Source: an uncultured Odoribacter sp. (GTDB lineage Bacteria; Bacteroidota; Bacteroidia; Bacteroidales; Marinifilaceae). Taken from it: DNA of 8,314 nucleotides. The stretch covers positions 1 to 8,314 of the forward strand of contig CAJKZL010000118.1 in the NCBI GenBank assembly GCA_905204385.1, in the 5' to 3' direction. This document shows, piece by piece, positions 1-7,622 of the stretch. The position numbers and the translations under genes are program-made. The stretch's first letter is position 1. Every line of letters starts with the position of its first letter. The notes beneath the pieces are model-generated. The model did not search any database, was not told where the DNA came from, and worked only from the letters and a program-made list of their open reading frames with translations.

Positions 1-19
1 CCAGCTGAACTACCGCACC
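1..19 (-). tRNA. 5' end of a tRNA, probably tRNA-Asp (cut by window edge)
   Basis: Read on the minus strand, positions 19 to 1 give GGTGCGGTAGTTCAGCTGG. This fits the start of a tRNA: a seven-base 5' acceptor strand (GGTGCGG), T8 and A9, then a D-arm start GTTC followed by AGCTGG. The GTTCAG...GG form is typical of bacterial tRNA-Asp, but the anticodon lies outside the window, so the identity is inferred. A Bacteroidota-type promoter lies about 48 bases upstream, which supports a transcribed RNA gene starting here. Confidence 0.7.
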
Positions 20-66
20 AAATTGATTTGAGAACTTTTGAAATCGTGTTTCATTGATTTCGGATG

Positions 67-97
67 CAAAGGTAGGGCATTTTTTTGAAATACCAAA
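67..97 (-). promoter_or_regulatory. Bacteroidota sigma-70-type promoter driving the tRNA
   Basis: On the minus strand a TTTG (-33 element, 97-94) is followed after exactly 19 bases by TACCTTTG (-7 element, 74-67). This fits the Bacteroides consensus TTTG-N19 to 21-TAnnTTTG. Transcription would start near position 60 and give a leader of about 40 bases before the tRNA. The -33 element lies in the perfect palindrome CCAAATTTGG (93-102). This is the best promoter in the window. Confidence 0.75.
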
Positions 98-180
98 TTT
101 GGAATGACTAAAATTTGCAATTATTTTAATTTTCTTTTCATTGGGCGAAATTTGTTTTGTAACTCATTGAAATTTAGTGA

Positions 181-214
181 ACTATTGAAGTTGATGGATG
201 CGGACTTCAATAGT
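181..214. repeat. Perfect 11-bp inverted repeat over the stop codon of the hydrolase gene
   Basis: ACTATTGAAGT (181-191) and ACTTCAATAGT (204-214) are exact reverse complements around a 12-base loop. On the minus strand the repeat covers the last ten codons and the TAG stop (184-182) of the metallo-hydrolase gene. In the mRNA it would form an 11-bp hairpin at the 3' end. No run of U follows directly, so it is not a classic intrinsic terminator. It may protect the 3' end or pause RNA polymerase before the tRNA promoter. Confidence 0.6.
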
Positions 215-889
215 CTTATCCTTTTTCAATTCTTCTTTAAGCTGTTCGACGGGAGTGTCTCCGTAATGATAAGGATACAGAATGCGGGGGGAGATCATGT
301 GAGCTGCATGGACGGCTTGGGGAATCGTCATCGTATAAGGTTGATTTACCGGTAAAAAAGCAATGTCGATATTTTTTAGTTGCTGCATCTCAGGAATATC
401 TTCTGTATCTCCGGCAATGTAAATACGGGTACCTCCAAGCGTGATGATAAACCCATTATCCCGGGCGTAAGGATGGTACATTTCGCGTCCCGGGGTGGTA
501 TTATAGGCGGGGACGGCTTGTATCTCCATCCATTCGGTGAGCTGAAGGACGTCGCCGTTTTTCATGCTCTTTCCTTTCCCGATTTTTTGTTGCACGGCCG
601 CATTGGTGATGATCCGGGTGTCTGCTGTAGAAATGGCTGCAATGGCTTTGGGATCGAAATGATCGTGGTGTTCGTGTGTAATCAAAATCACATCGGCTTT
701 CGGGAGTTGCGTGTAATCGGCGTAGTCGGATACCGGATCGATGTATATCCGATGTCCGTCGTAATTCAAAAGCAGGCTCCCATGTTTAATGAAAGTGATT
801 TCCAAAGGTTTTCCATCTTTGGCAATAAAATGATCCGATTCGAATGTTTTTCCCATAACCATCAATCCTATTAAAATAATCCAGTTCAT
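182..889 (-). CDS. Metallo-beta-lactamase-fold hydrolase (UPF0173/UlaG-like)
   Basis: A 235-residue member of the metallo-beta-lactamase superfamily, predicted to be a metal-dependent hydrolase of unknown substrate. The HxHxDH motif is seen as H72-E-H74-H75-D76-H77. Further likely metal ligands are H139 (in MYHP), D161 (in AGDTED) and H208 (in PYHYGD), so the active site looks complete. The closest pattern is the small single-domain group that includes UPF0173 proteins, not true antibiotic-hydrolysing lactamases. The first 13 residues (MNWIILIGLMVMG) are hydrophobic but lack a positive n-region and a clear cleavage site, so export is uncertain. No earlier ATG exists in frame: a stop lies six codons upstream. 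It starts 10 bases after the stop of the aldo/keto reductase gene, so the two probably share a transcript. A hairpin covers its stop codon. Confidence 0.85.
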   Translation of the reverse strand: MNWIILIGLMVMGKTFESDHFIAKDGKPLEITFIKHGSLLLNYDGHRIYIDPVSDYADYTQLPKADVILITHEHHDHFDPKAIAAISTADTRIITNAAVQQKIGKGKSMKNGDVLQLTEWMEIQAVPAYNTTPGREMYHPYARDNGFIITLGGTRIYIAGDTEDIPEMQQLKNIDIAFLPVNQPYTMTIPQAVHAAHMISPRILYPYHYGDTPVEQLKEELKKDKTIEVRIHQLQ

Positions 890-899
890 ATCGTTCGAT

Positions 900-1735
900 T
901 TATATCATTTCCAGTCGGTGTTTCCGCACAGGAGCAGGAAAAGCATGGTCTAGTCTTTTTAAATCTCCGGCGGTTAATGTTATGGATAAACAGTGGAAAT
1001 TTTCTTCCACATGTTTGACGGATGCGGCCTTAGGGATTGCTAGCACTCCGGATTGACGAAGCACCCAGGCCAAAGCGATCTGAGCCGCAGTCGCATGATG
1101 GTCCCGGGCAATTTCTTCCAGGATAGGGTGGCCCAGCAAGCGTCCCTGTTCTATCGGGGAATAGGCGATAAGCGGCATCTGCTTTTGCTGGCACCAGGGT
1201 AATAAATCGTATTCGCTTCCCCTGCGTGTGAGGTTATATAATACTTCGTCGGCAGCGCAGGTATTTCCCCGGCAATATTGAAAAAACGTTCCATTTCAGC
1301 CACGTCCATGTTGCTTACCCCCCAGTATTTGATTTTTCCGCTCTTCTGCAATTCCAGCATTGCCTCGACGGTATCTTCAAAGGGATAGCGGCCTTTCCAG
1401 TGCAGCAGGTATAAATCCAGACAATCCGTCTGCAACCGCTTCAGGCTGTTCTCACAGGCTTTCAGGGTGCTGCTGCGGCTGGCATGGGAAGGTAAAACTT
1501 TACTGATCAGAAATACCCGGTCCCGCAATCCCCTGATGGCTTCTCCCACTAAAAGCTCCGAACGGCCGTCTCCATACATTTCTGCCGTATCGATGGCAGT
1601 CATGCCCAATTCTATCCCTCTTCTCAGTGCCTCTATTTCTTGTGTCCGGTTGGCCAGGATATTGCCCATATTCCAGGTGCCCATTCCCAATGCCGGAACA
1701 TCGATATTGTTCCCAAAGCAAATGTTGTTTTTCAT
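900..1735 (-). pseudogene. Aldo/keto reductase, broken by a one-base frameshift
   Basis: An NAD(P)H-dependent aldo/keto reductase in two frames. The N-terminal part (from 1735) reads MKNNICFGNNIDVPALGMGT and shows the whole catalytic tetrad: D49 and Y54 (IDTAEMYGDG), K79 (ISKV) and H112 (LLHW). After about residue 156 the frame breaks at a CCCC run (1267-1270). Adding one C there (one G on the coding strand) restores ...AGGNTCAADEVLYNLTRRGS... and joins the C-terminal part MPLIAYSPIEQGRLLGHPIL (from 1178), which carries the cofactor-binding end with AIPKAAS. The repaired protein would have 278 residues, normal for the family. As read, translation would go on in the wrong frame to a stop at 1151-1153 and give 194 residues without the C-terminal cofactor-binding strands. 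The cause is either a real indel in a homopolymer or a sequencing error. Confidence 0.85.
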
Positions 1736-1739
1736 ATTT

Positions 1740-1747
1740 CAAATGTA
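1740..1747 (-). promoter_or_regulatory. Possible -7 element for the aldo/keto reductase gene
   Basis: The minus strand reads TACATTTG, a match to TAnnTTTG, ending only four bases before the ATG at 1735. No TTTG is seen at the expected distance upstream. If it is used, the transcript would be leaderless or nearly so. The element may also be a chance match in A/T-rich DNA. Confidence 0.35.
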
Positions 1748-1900
1748 TAAAATTATTCTGTTTGCAGTACATCCGATTTACGAAAACCCTCCGGATAATG
1801 TTATCGATTCACAGCTAGTCGCTTGCTTGGGTGCATAATCCGATTTTGAGGCCGGTGAATTTTCGGACTGCTTTGGCAGTGAGGAGAATATTTTTTCTAT

Positions 1901-1922
1901 CGATTGCAACGTTTTTGCATCG
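1901..1922. repeat. Imperfect inverted repeat in the divergent intergenic region
   Basis: CGATTGCAA (1901-1909) and TTGCATCG (1915-1922) pair with one bulged T around a five-base spacer. It lies 42 bases upstream of the cmk -7 element, in the 247-base region between the two divergent genes. It could be an operator or a chance hairpin. Nothing else in this region is clear apart from the two -7 elements. Confidence 0.3.
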
Positions 1923-1963
1923 AATCGGAAATCTTCGCGGGACGAGAATATGGAAAATTATTT

Positions 1964-1971
1964 TATCTTTG
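1964..1971 (+). promoter_or_regulatory. -7 element of the cmk-ispH-pfkA operon
   Basis: TATCTTTG matches the Bacteroidota TAnnTTTG -7 element. No good TTTG is found 19 to 21 bases upstream; the nearest is at 1914-1917, too far away. Transcription from it would start near 1977, inside the reading frame that opens at 1950. This argues that translation of cmk begins at 1983 or 2001, not at 1950. Confidence 0.5.
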
Positions 1972-1982
1972 TGCGGTTTATA

Positions 1983-2708
1983 ATGAAGAAAAGAAAGATC
2001 ATGATAATAGCAGTCGATGGGTATTCTTCTACGGGTAAAAGCACTGTAGCCAAGCTTATTGCGGCAAAAACCGGAATGACTTATATCGATACGGGCGCTA
2101 TGTATCGGGTAGTTACGCTGGAAGCTTTGCGCAGAGGATTGATCGTGGAGGGGCGGATCGATGATGAAGGGGTGCGGAAGTCCTTGGCGGATATCGAGAT
2201 CGGTTTCAGGTATAATAGCGAGCGCTCTTTATACGAGACATTCCTGAACGGCGAGAACGTGGAAGAACAGATCCGGGGCATGGAAGTTTCCGATCAGGTG
2301 AGTGGAATCGCTGCCTTGGGTTTTGTCCGTAAGTTTCTGGTTGCCCAGCAACGTGAAATGGGAAAGCGTGAAAGCGTGATTATGGATGGACGCGATATCG
2401 GGAGCGTAGTATTTCCGGGAGCGGACGTGAAATTTTTTATGACGGCTTCCCTTGAAGTCCGGGCCCGCAGGAGATATCGGGAGTTGATCGAAAAAGGAGT
2501 GACGGTGAGTTATCAGGAGGTCGAGGATAATGTTCGTAAGAGAGATTATATAGACACCCATCGGGAAGCCGATCCTTTGATTCAGACGGCGGATGCTGTT
2601 GTGGTAGACAATAGTCACATGACAATCGAAGAAGAATTGGCTTTTATGATTGGGAAAATAGAGGAGGCTGCCGGCCGGCCGGGATGCAGTTGCGGTTATG
2701 AAGGTTGA
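1983..2708 (+). CDS. cmk: Cytidylate kinase (CMP kinase)
   Basis: It phosphorylates CMP and dCMP to the diphosphates with ATP in the cytoplasm, feeding pyrimidine nucleotide pools. With the start at 1983 it has 241 residues, slightly over the usual 220-230. Visible motifs are the P-loop GYSSTGKST (13-21), the substrate-binding YIDTGAMYR (34-42), MDGRDIG (134-140) and the lid region RKRDYIDTHREADPL (185-199). The frame is open from 1950, but a -7 element at 1964-1971 overlaps that extension. Remembered Bacteroides homologues begin MKKI...AIDG, matching MKKRKIMIIAVDG here. ATG 2001 is the alternative start. The gene has no strong Shine-Dalgarno site. It overlaps ispH by 11 bases, so the two are probably translationally coupled. 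The C-terminal tail (GRPGCSCGYEG) looks like a non-conserved extension. Confidence 0.93.
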   Translation: MKKRKIMIIAVDGYSSTGKSTVAKLIAAKTGMTYIDTGAMYRVVTLEALRRGLIVEGRIDDEGVRKSLADIEIGFRYNSERSLYETFLNGENVEEQIRGMEVSDQVSGIAALGFVRKFLVAQQREMGKRESVIMDGRDIGSVVFPGADVKFFMTASLEVRARRRYRELIEKGVTVSYQEVEDNVRKRDYIDTHREADPLIQTADAVVVDNSHMTIEEELAFMIGKIEEAAGRPGCSCGYEG

Positions 2709-3564
2709 GATCGACGAACATTCCGGATTCTGTACAGGGGTGGTCAATGCTATCCGGAAGGCGGAGCAGGAGTTGGAAAAAGGAGTTCTTTATTGTATAG
2801 GGGATATCGTTCACAATAGTCTGGAGGTGGAGCGGTTGAAGCGTAAAGGCTTGAAAACCATTGAACATGCCGAATTCGGTTCATTGCACGATTGTCGGGT
2901 TTTATTCCGGGCCCATGGCGAGCCACCCGAATCTTATGTGACGGCAGGGCAAAACGGGATAGAGATCATCGATGCTTCGTGTACGGTGGTGCTGAATCTT
3001 CAGCGGAGGATCCGGGAGGCCTATGAAAAAGCCAAAACTCACAACGGACAAATTGTGATATACGGAAAGCGGGGACATGCGGAAGTTGTCGGTTTGGTGG
3101 GACAGACTCATGGAGAGGCGTTGGTCATAGAGCAAGAAGAAGATATCCGTCAGATTGATTTTTCAAGGCCTGTGATTCTTTTTTCGCAGACAACGAAAAG
3201 TTTGGAAGGGTTTCGTCGTATTGCCGGTTTGCTGAAAGAAAAGGGAGGCCCTTCGGTGGTGATCCATGATACGATATGCCGGAAAGTAGCCAATCGTATT
3301 CCTCAGCTCAAAGAATTTGCAGGGCAGCATGATGTGGTTATTTTTGTGAGCGGAGAGAAAAGTTCGAATGGCAAGCAATTGTTCACCGTTTGCCGGGAAG
3401 TAAATGCCCGGACCTATTTTGTTCAGAGTGCTGAGGATGTCGTGCCGGCCATGTTACAGGATGCTGAGTGTGTGGGCATCAGTGGAGCGACCTCGACGCC
3501 GCGATGGATTATGGAAGAGATTAAAAATAAGATAGAACTACAATATGATTCACAATTACATTGA
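2698..3564 (+). CDS. ispH: 4-hydroxy-3-methylbut-2-enyl diphosphate reductase
   Basis: IspH (LytB) is the [4Fe-4S] enzyme of the last MEP-pathway step, reducing HMBPP to IPP and DMAPP in the cytoplasm. The 288 residues are the normal length for the form without an S1 extension. The three cluster cysteines are visible: C12 (SGFCTGV), C95 (DASCTVV) and C194 (HDTICRKVANR). Other substrate-site residues by homology are H39 (VHN), H73 (RAHG), H127 and E129 (GHAEVVG), the SQTT motif (163-166), S222 and N224 (SSN) and S266 (GATSTP). The start ATG lies inside the end of cmk and the protein opens directly with the conserved N-terminus, so no other start is likely. pfkA follows after 6 bases. Nothing in the gene looks damaged. 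Confidence 0.96.
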   Translation: MKVEIDEHSGFCTGVVNAIRKAEQELEKGVLYCIGDIVHNSLEVERLKRKGLKTIEHAEFGSLHDCRVLFRAHGEPPESYVTAGQNGIEIIDASCTVVLNLQRRIREAYEKAKTHNGQIVIYGKRGHAEVVGLVGQTHGEALVIEQEEDIRQIDFSRPVILFSQTTKSLEGFRRIAGLLKEKGGPSVVIHDTICRKVANRIPQLKEFAGQHDVVIFVSGEKSSNGKQLFTVCREVNARTYFVQSAEDVVPAMLQDAECVGISGATSTPRWIMEEIKNKIELQYDSQLH

Positions 3565-4551
<987 letters not shown>

Positions 4552-4572
4552 TCGTTGCGCGAAATATGGCTT

Positions 4573-4619
4573 AAGGAGGACAAAAGACAATATCGGTCTT
4601 TTGACCTCTTTGCTGTTTT
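4573..4619 (+). terminator. Long hairpin terminator after pfkA
   Basis: The arms 4573-4588 (AAGGAGGACAAAAGAC) and 4596-4611 (GTCTTTTGACCTCTTT) pair over 16 positions with one A-A mismatch and one G-U pair, around a seven-base loop. The inner 8 bp are perfect. TTTT follows at 4616-4619, with a GCTG gap after the stem. It lies 21 bases after the pfkA stop and before the priA -7 element. It fits the end of the cmk-ispH-pfkA transcript. Confidence 0.7.
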
Positions 4620-4670
4620 AAGACGGAGCAACGAAAATGCCGTTTGTTTCCGATGCTGGTTTCTTTTTTG

Positions 4671-4678
4671 TATTTTTG
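4671..4678 (+). promoter_or_regulatory. -7 element of priA
   Basis: TATTTTTG matches TAnnTTTG. A TTTG lies at 4643-4646 but 24 bases away, longer than usual; TTTC at 4647-4650 has a 20-base spacing. Transcription would start near 4685 and give a leader of about 20 bases. The position after the pfkA terminator supports separate transcription of priA. Confidence 0.5.
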
Positions 4679-4703
4679 TTAGCCGACTTTAATACAGTAA
4701 CTC

Positions 4704-7133
4704 ATGTTTTATGCAGATGTCATCCTCCCCCTGGCGGTAGAGGGAATGTATACTTATCTTGTTCCCGCTTCATTAACGGATCGGGTGAGACCGGGATGTC
4801 TGGTATTGGTTGCCTTTGCCGGAAATAAGAAGTATACCGCTTTGGTGGTCCGGGTGCATCAGCAAAAGCCCGAAGGTTACGATCTCAAGTCCATAGAAGA
4901 GGTTGCCGGGAAAGAAATCTTTTTTTCGCCTTCGCATTTGAAGTTTCTGATGTGGTTGAGTAGTTATTATATGGCAACCTTAGGGGAAGTAATGAAGGCT
5001 GCCTTGCCGGTTGTTTTCCGCCTGGAAAGCTATACTTCGATTACCAGGACGGGAGAAGATATCGATTTTTCCGGATTGAATCCCCAGGAGCAGGCTTTAT
5101 TGAATTTTTTGCAACCCGGTGAATATGTGGCTCTCAGGGAGGCTGAGAAGGTGTTGCATTTACCCCATAGCATTTCCATTGTGAGGTCCTTGCTGACGCG
5201 TCGCTATATCCGGGTGAGGGAGACGGTAGAGGATTTGTTCCGGATAAAAACGGAGTTTATCGTGAGCTGGAACAGGGCCTATTCTGAAGGGGAGATCGGT
5301 GTCTTCCTGGATGAACTGAAAAAAGCGCGTGCACAATATAAATTGTTGTGTTATTGGATAGAGAAAGGACAGGAAGAAATGGAGCGCGCTCGACTGTTAA
5401 CGGAAAGCGGATGTTCTGCTGCGGTTTTAAAAAGCTTGTGTGAAAAGCAAATATTGAAAGTCGAGGAGAGGCCCGTTGACCGTTACGGAGGGAAAGTGGC
5501 CGGGGAGATCCGTATGCGCCGCGACCTTACTCCGGAGCAATCGGCTGCATTGGAGGGCATTCGTTCGGCATTTCTGGAAAAGGAATGTGTTTTATTGCAG
5601 GGAGTAACTTCTTCCGGGAAAACCGAATTGTACATCCGTTTGATGCAGGAGTACTTGGAACGTGGGCAGCAAGTGCTGTATATGTTGCCTGAAATTGCAT
5701 TGACTATACAGATCGTCACCCGGCTGCAGGAAGTGTTCGGGGAAAAAATAGGGATTTATCATTCCGGTATGTCCGATCAGGTGCGGGCGGAATTGTGGAA
5801 AAGACAGTGCGGCGAGGAACCGTTGCAGTTGATATTGGGTGTCCGTTCGTCCATATTTCTGCCGTTCCGGCATTTAGGATTGGTGATTGTGGATGAGGAG
5901 CACGATGCTTCCTATAAACAGAAAGAGACGGCACCCCGTTATCAGGGCCGGGATGCTGCCATTATGCTGGCTAAAATGTACGGGGCGAAGGTTTTGCTCG
6001 GATCGGCTACTCCCTCGTTCGAGTCGTATCAGAATGCCCTTCAGGGAAAATACGGCCTGGTGCGGTTAAACTGCCGTTATGGAGGGGTGCAAATGCCTGA
6101 AATCGTACTGGCCGATTTGAAGGAATACCGCCGGAAAAAGCTGATGCAGGGAAGTTTTTCGCCTCTTTTGATCGATGAGATAAAGAAAGTACTGGCGCAG
6201 GGCTATCAGGTGATTTTGTTTCAAAATCGCCGGGGCTATTCTTCCTATGTGCAGTGTGAGCGTTGCGGGAATATTCCCCGTTGCCGGCATTGTGATGTCA
6301 GCATGACGTATTTCAAACAGCGTGGTGCATTGGTATGCCGCTATTGTGGTTCGGTGGTACCGATGGATGCTTGTTGTCCGGATTGTGGCGGGCATTATCG
6401 GGAGAAAATCCCCGGTACGGAAAAGGTGGAGGAAGAGACAAAGGCTTTATTCCCGGAAAGCCGGATAGCCCGGATGGATTTGGATGTTATGAATAGCAAG
6501 GTCCGCTTCCGGAAAGTCATCGGAGATTTCGAACAAGGCAAGATCCAGATTTTGATAGGTACTCAAATGGTCACCAAAGGCTTGGATTTCGGGCATGTAA
6601 AATTGGTGGGGGTGATGGATGCGGACAGTATGATTTCTTTTCCCGATTTCCGGTCCGAAGAAAGGGCCTTTTGTATGTTGTTACAAGTCAGCGGCCGAAG
6701 TGGCCGCAGGGGAGAACGGGGCAAAATGATTATTCAGGCTGCCGATGTCGGCAACCGGGTATACCGAATGTTGCTGAAGGGGGATTATCCTGCCTTTTTT
6801 GCTGAACTGGCCGCTGAGCGGCAGTTGTTTGTTTATCCTCCTTACGGACGGATTATACAGGTGGAGCTTCGCCATAAAGATGTGATCGTTTTGCGGAAAG
6901 CAGCCAATTGGCTGGCTGGGCGATTGAGGGTAAAACTGGGCAAAAGAGTCTGTGGACCGGCCGTTCCGGAAATCGGGCGGATCGGAGGACAAAACAGGTT
7001 GGTGTTGGTACTGAAAATAGAACCGGCTTTGTCGTGTACAGCCGTAAAAACTTTTTTGAAAGCCGAGTTCGAAGGGCTCAAAGAAAATGGCGCCTGGGGT
7101 TCGGTACGGGTAATCTGTGACGTGGATCCCTAA
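4704..7133 (+). CDS. priA: Primosomal protein N' (replication restart helicase PriA)
   Basis: PriA is a superfamily 2 3'-to-5' DNA helicase that recognises stalled or repaired forks and reloads the replisome. At 809 residues it is longer than the E. coli protein (732), as is common in Bacteroidota. The order is: N-terminal 3'-DNA-binding domain (1 to about 105, opening MFYADVILPLAVEGMYTYLV), winged-helix region, helicase lobe 1 with Walker A GVTSSGKTE (300-308) and Walker B DEEH (397-400), GSATPS (433-438), then lobe 2. Lobe 2 is interrupted by a zinc-binding insertion with C518, C521, C527, C530, C545, C548, C558 and C561. Later motifs are GTEKVEEE, IGTQMVTKGLDFG and QVSGRSGRRG (661-670). 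All key residues are present. The start at 4704 fits the promoter and the family N-terminus. A small membrane-protein gene follows 15 bases later. Confidence 0.96.
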   Translation: MFYADVILPLAVEGMYTYLVPASLTDRVRPGCLVLVAFAGNKKYTALVVRVHQQKPEGYDLKSIEEVAGKEIFFSPSHLKFLMWLSSYYMATLGEVMKAALPVVFRLESYTSITRTGEDIDFSGLNPQEQALLNFLQPGEYVALREAEKVLHLPHSISIVRSLLTRRYIRVRETVEDLFRIKTEFIVSWNRAYSEGEIGVFLDELKKARAQYKLLCYWIEKGQEEMERARLLTESGCSAAVLKSLCEKQILKVEERPVDRYGGKVAGEIRMRRDLTPEQSAALEGIRSAFLEKECVLLQGVTSSGKTELYIRLMQEYLERGQQVLYMLPEIALTIQIVTRLQEVFGEKIGIYHSGMSDQVRAELWKRQCGEEPLQLILGVRSSIFLPFRHLGLVIVDEEHDASYKQKETAPRYQGRDAAIMLAKMYGAKVLLGSATPSFESYQNALQGKYGLVRLNCRYGGVQMPEIVLADLKEYRRKKLMQGSFSPLLIDEIKKVLAQGYQVILFQNRRGYSSYVQCERCGNIPRCRHCDVSMTYFKQRGALVCRYCGSVVPMDACCPDCGGHYREKIPGTEKVEEETKALFPESRIARMDLDVMNSKVRFRKVIGDFEQGKIQILIGTQMVTKGLDFGHVKLVGVMDADSMISFPDFRSEERAFCMLLQVSGRSGRRGERGKMIIQAADVGNRVYRMLLKGDYPAFFAELAAERQLFVYPPYGRIIQVELRHKDVIVLRKAANWLAGRLRVKLGKRVCGPAVPEIGRIGGQNRLVLVLKIEPALSCTAVKTFLKAEFEGLKENGAWGSVRVICDVDP

Positions 7134-7148
7134 AATTATGAATAAGAT

Positions 7149-7529
7149 ATGAATAGAGACACATTCATTTTAATCGCATTTGTAGCGTTTGTTTTTTTGG
7201 TAGGCATACGGATCAGGCAGCGATGGGCGGAAAATAAATCTTCCCGAAAAGAAGATATGAGCCGCATGCCGGAGGAAGGGAAGGAGGAGATCCCGGATAA
7301 GGGCGAGGACCGGAAAATCCTGAGGAAACGTCTGAGACGCCTGTTTACCCTCCTCCAATTATTGGTCCTGGGGGGATTGATCGTATACATGGCTGTAGCT
7401 TTAGTAGACGATTTTAGTCTGCCGGAAAGAGGGGAGACGAAAAATTTAATTTTACGTTGTTTGATTTTTGTATTCACAATTTATATATTCATTTCCAGCA
7501 GTAGCGGCTACTTTGGCCGTAAACACTAA
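7149..7529 (+). CDS. Small three-helix membrane protein of unknown function
   Basis: I do not recognise this 126-residue protein. It has a hydrophobic segment at about 5-20, a highly charged stretch (22-64, rich in Arg, Lys and Glu), and two more hydrophobic segments at about 65-86 and 99-117. By the positive-inside rule the charged loop and the C-terminus (GRKH) would be cytoplasmic and the N-terminus periplasmic. It starts 15 bases after the priA stop, so it is probably cotranscribed with priA. A four-codon frame (ATG 7138, stop TGA 7150-7152) overlaps its start as ATGA, which could help reinitiation or mean nothing. Base composition and frame quality resemble the neighbours, so it is likely to be a real gene. 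Downstream is a probable terminator. Confidence 0.75.
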   Translation: MNRDTFILIAFVAFVFLVGIRIRQRWAENKSSRKEDMSRMPEEGKEEIPDKGEDRKILRKRLRRLFTLLQLLVLGGLIVYMAVALVDDFSLPERGETKNLILRCLIFVFTIYIFISSSSGYFGRKH

Positions 7530-7559
7530 GAGAATGCAGAAAAATAAGGATTTATCGGC

Positions 7560-7592
7560 ATCCCGGACGACTCGTTCTGGTGATCTTTTTTT
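7560..7592 (+). terminator. Probable intrinsic terminator after the priA operon
   Basis: ATC plus CCGGA (7560-7567) can pair with TCTGG plus GAT (7576-7584), with one bulged T at 7581 and one G-U pair, around an eight-base loop. One base later a run of seven T follows (7586-7592). It lies 30 bases after the stop of the small membrane protein. The stem is only moderately strong. Confidence 0.5.
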
Positions 7593-7622
7593 GGGAAAAC
7601 CTTAAACAGAAGCTTAACTTTT

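Noticed and set aside
380..874. A 164-codon open frame on the plus strand.
   Set aside because: It lies wholly antisense to the metallo-hydrolase gene, which has clear family motifs. The antisense product resembles nothing I know.
2229..2747. A 172-codon open frame on the minus strand.
   Set aside because: It is antisense to cmk and the start of ispH, both certain genes, and has no recognisable domain.
4573..4579. AAGGAGG as a ribosome binding site.
   Set aside because: No start codon with a real gene follows at a suitable distance; the bases form one arm of the terminator hairpin.
4637..4828. A 63-codon frame on the plus strand starting before priA.
   Set aside because: It overlaps the priA start in another frame and includes its promoter; the protein has no recognisable features.
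6691..6707. Inverted repeat GCGGCC/GGCCGC as a terminator or operator.
   Set aside because: It falls on the conserved SGRSGR codons of helicase motif VI in priA and is explained by coding.
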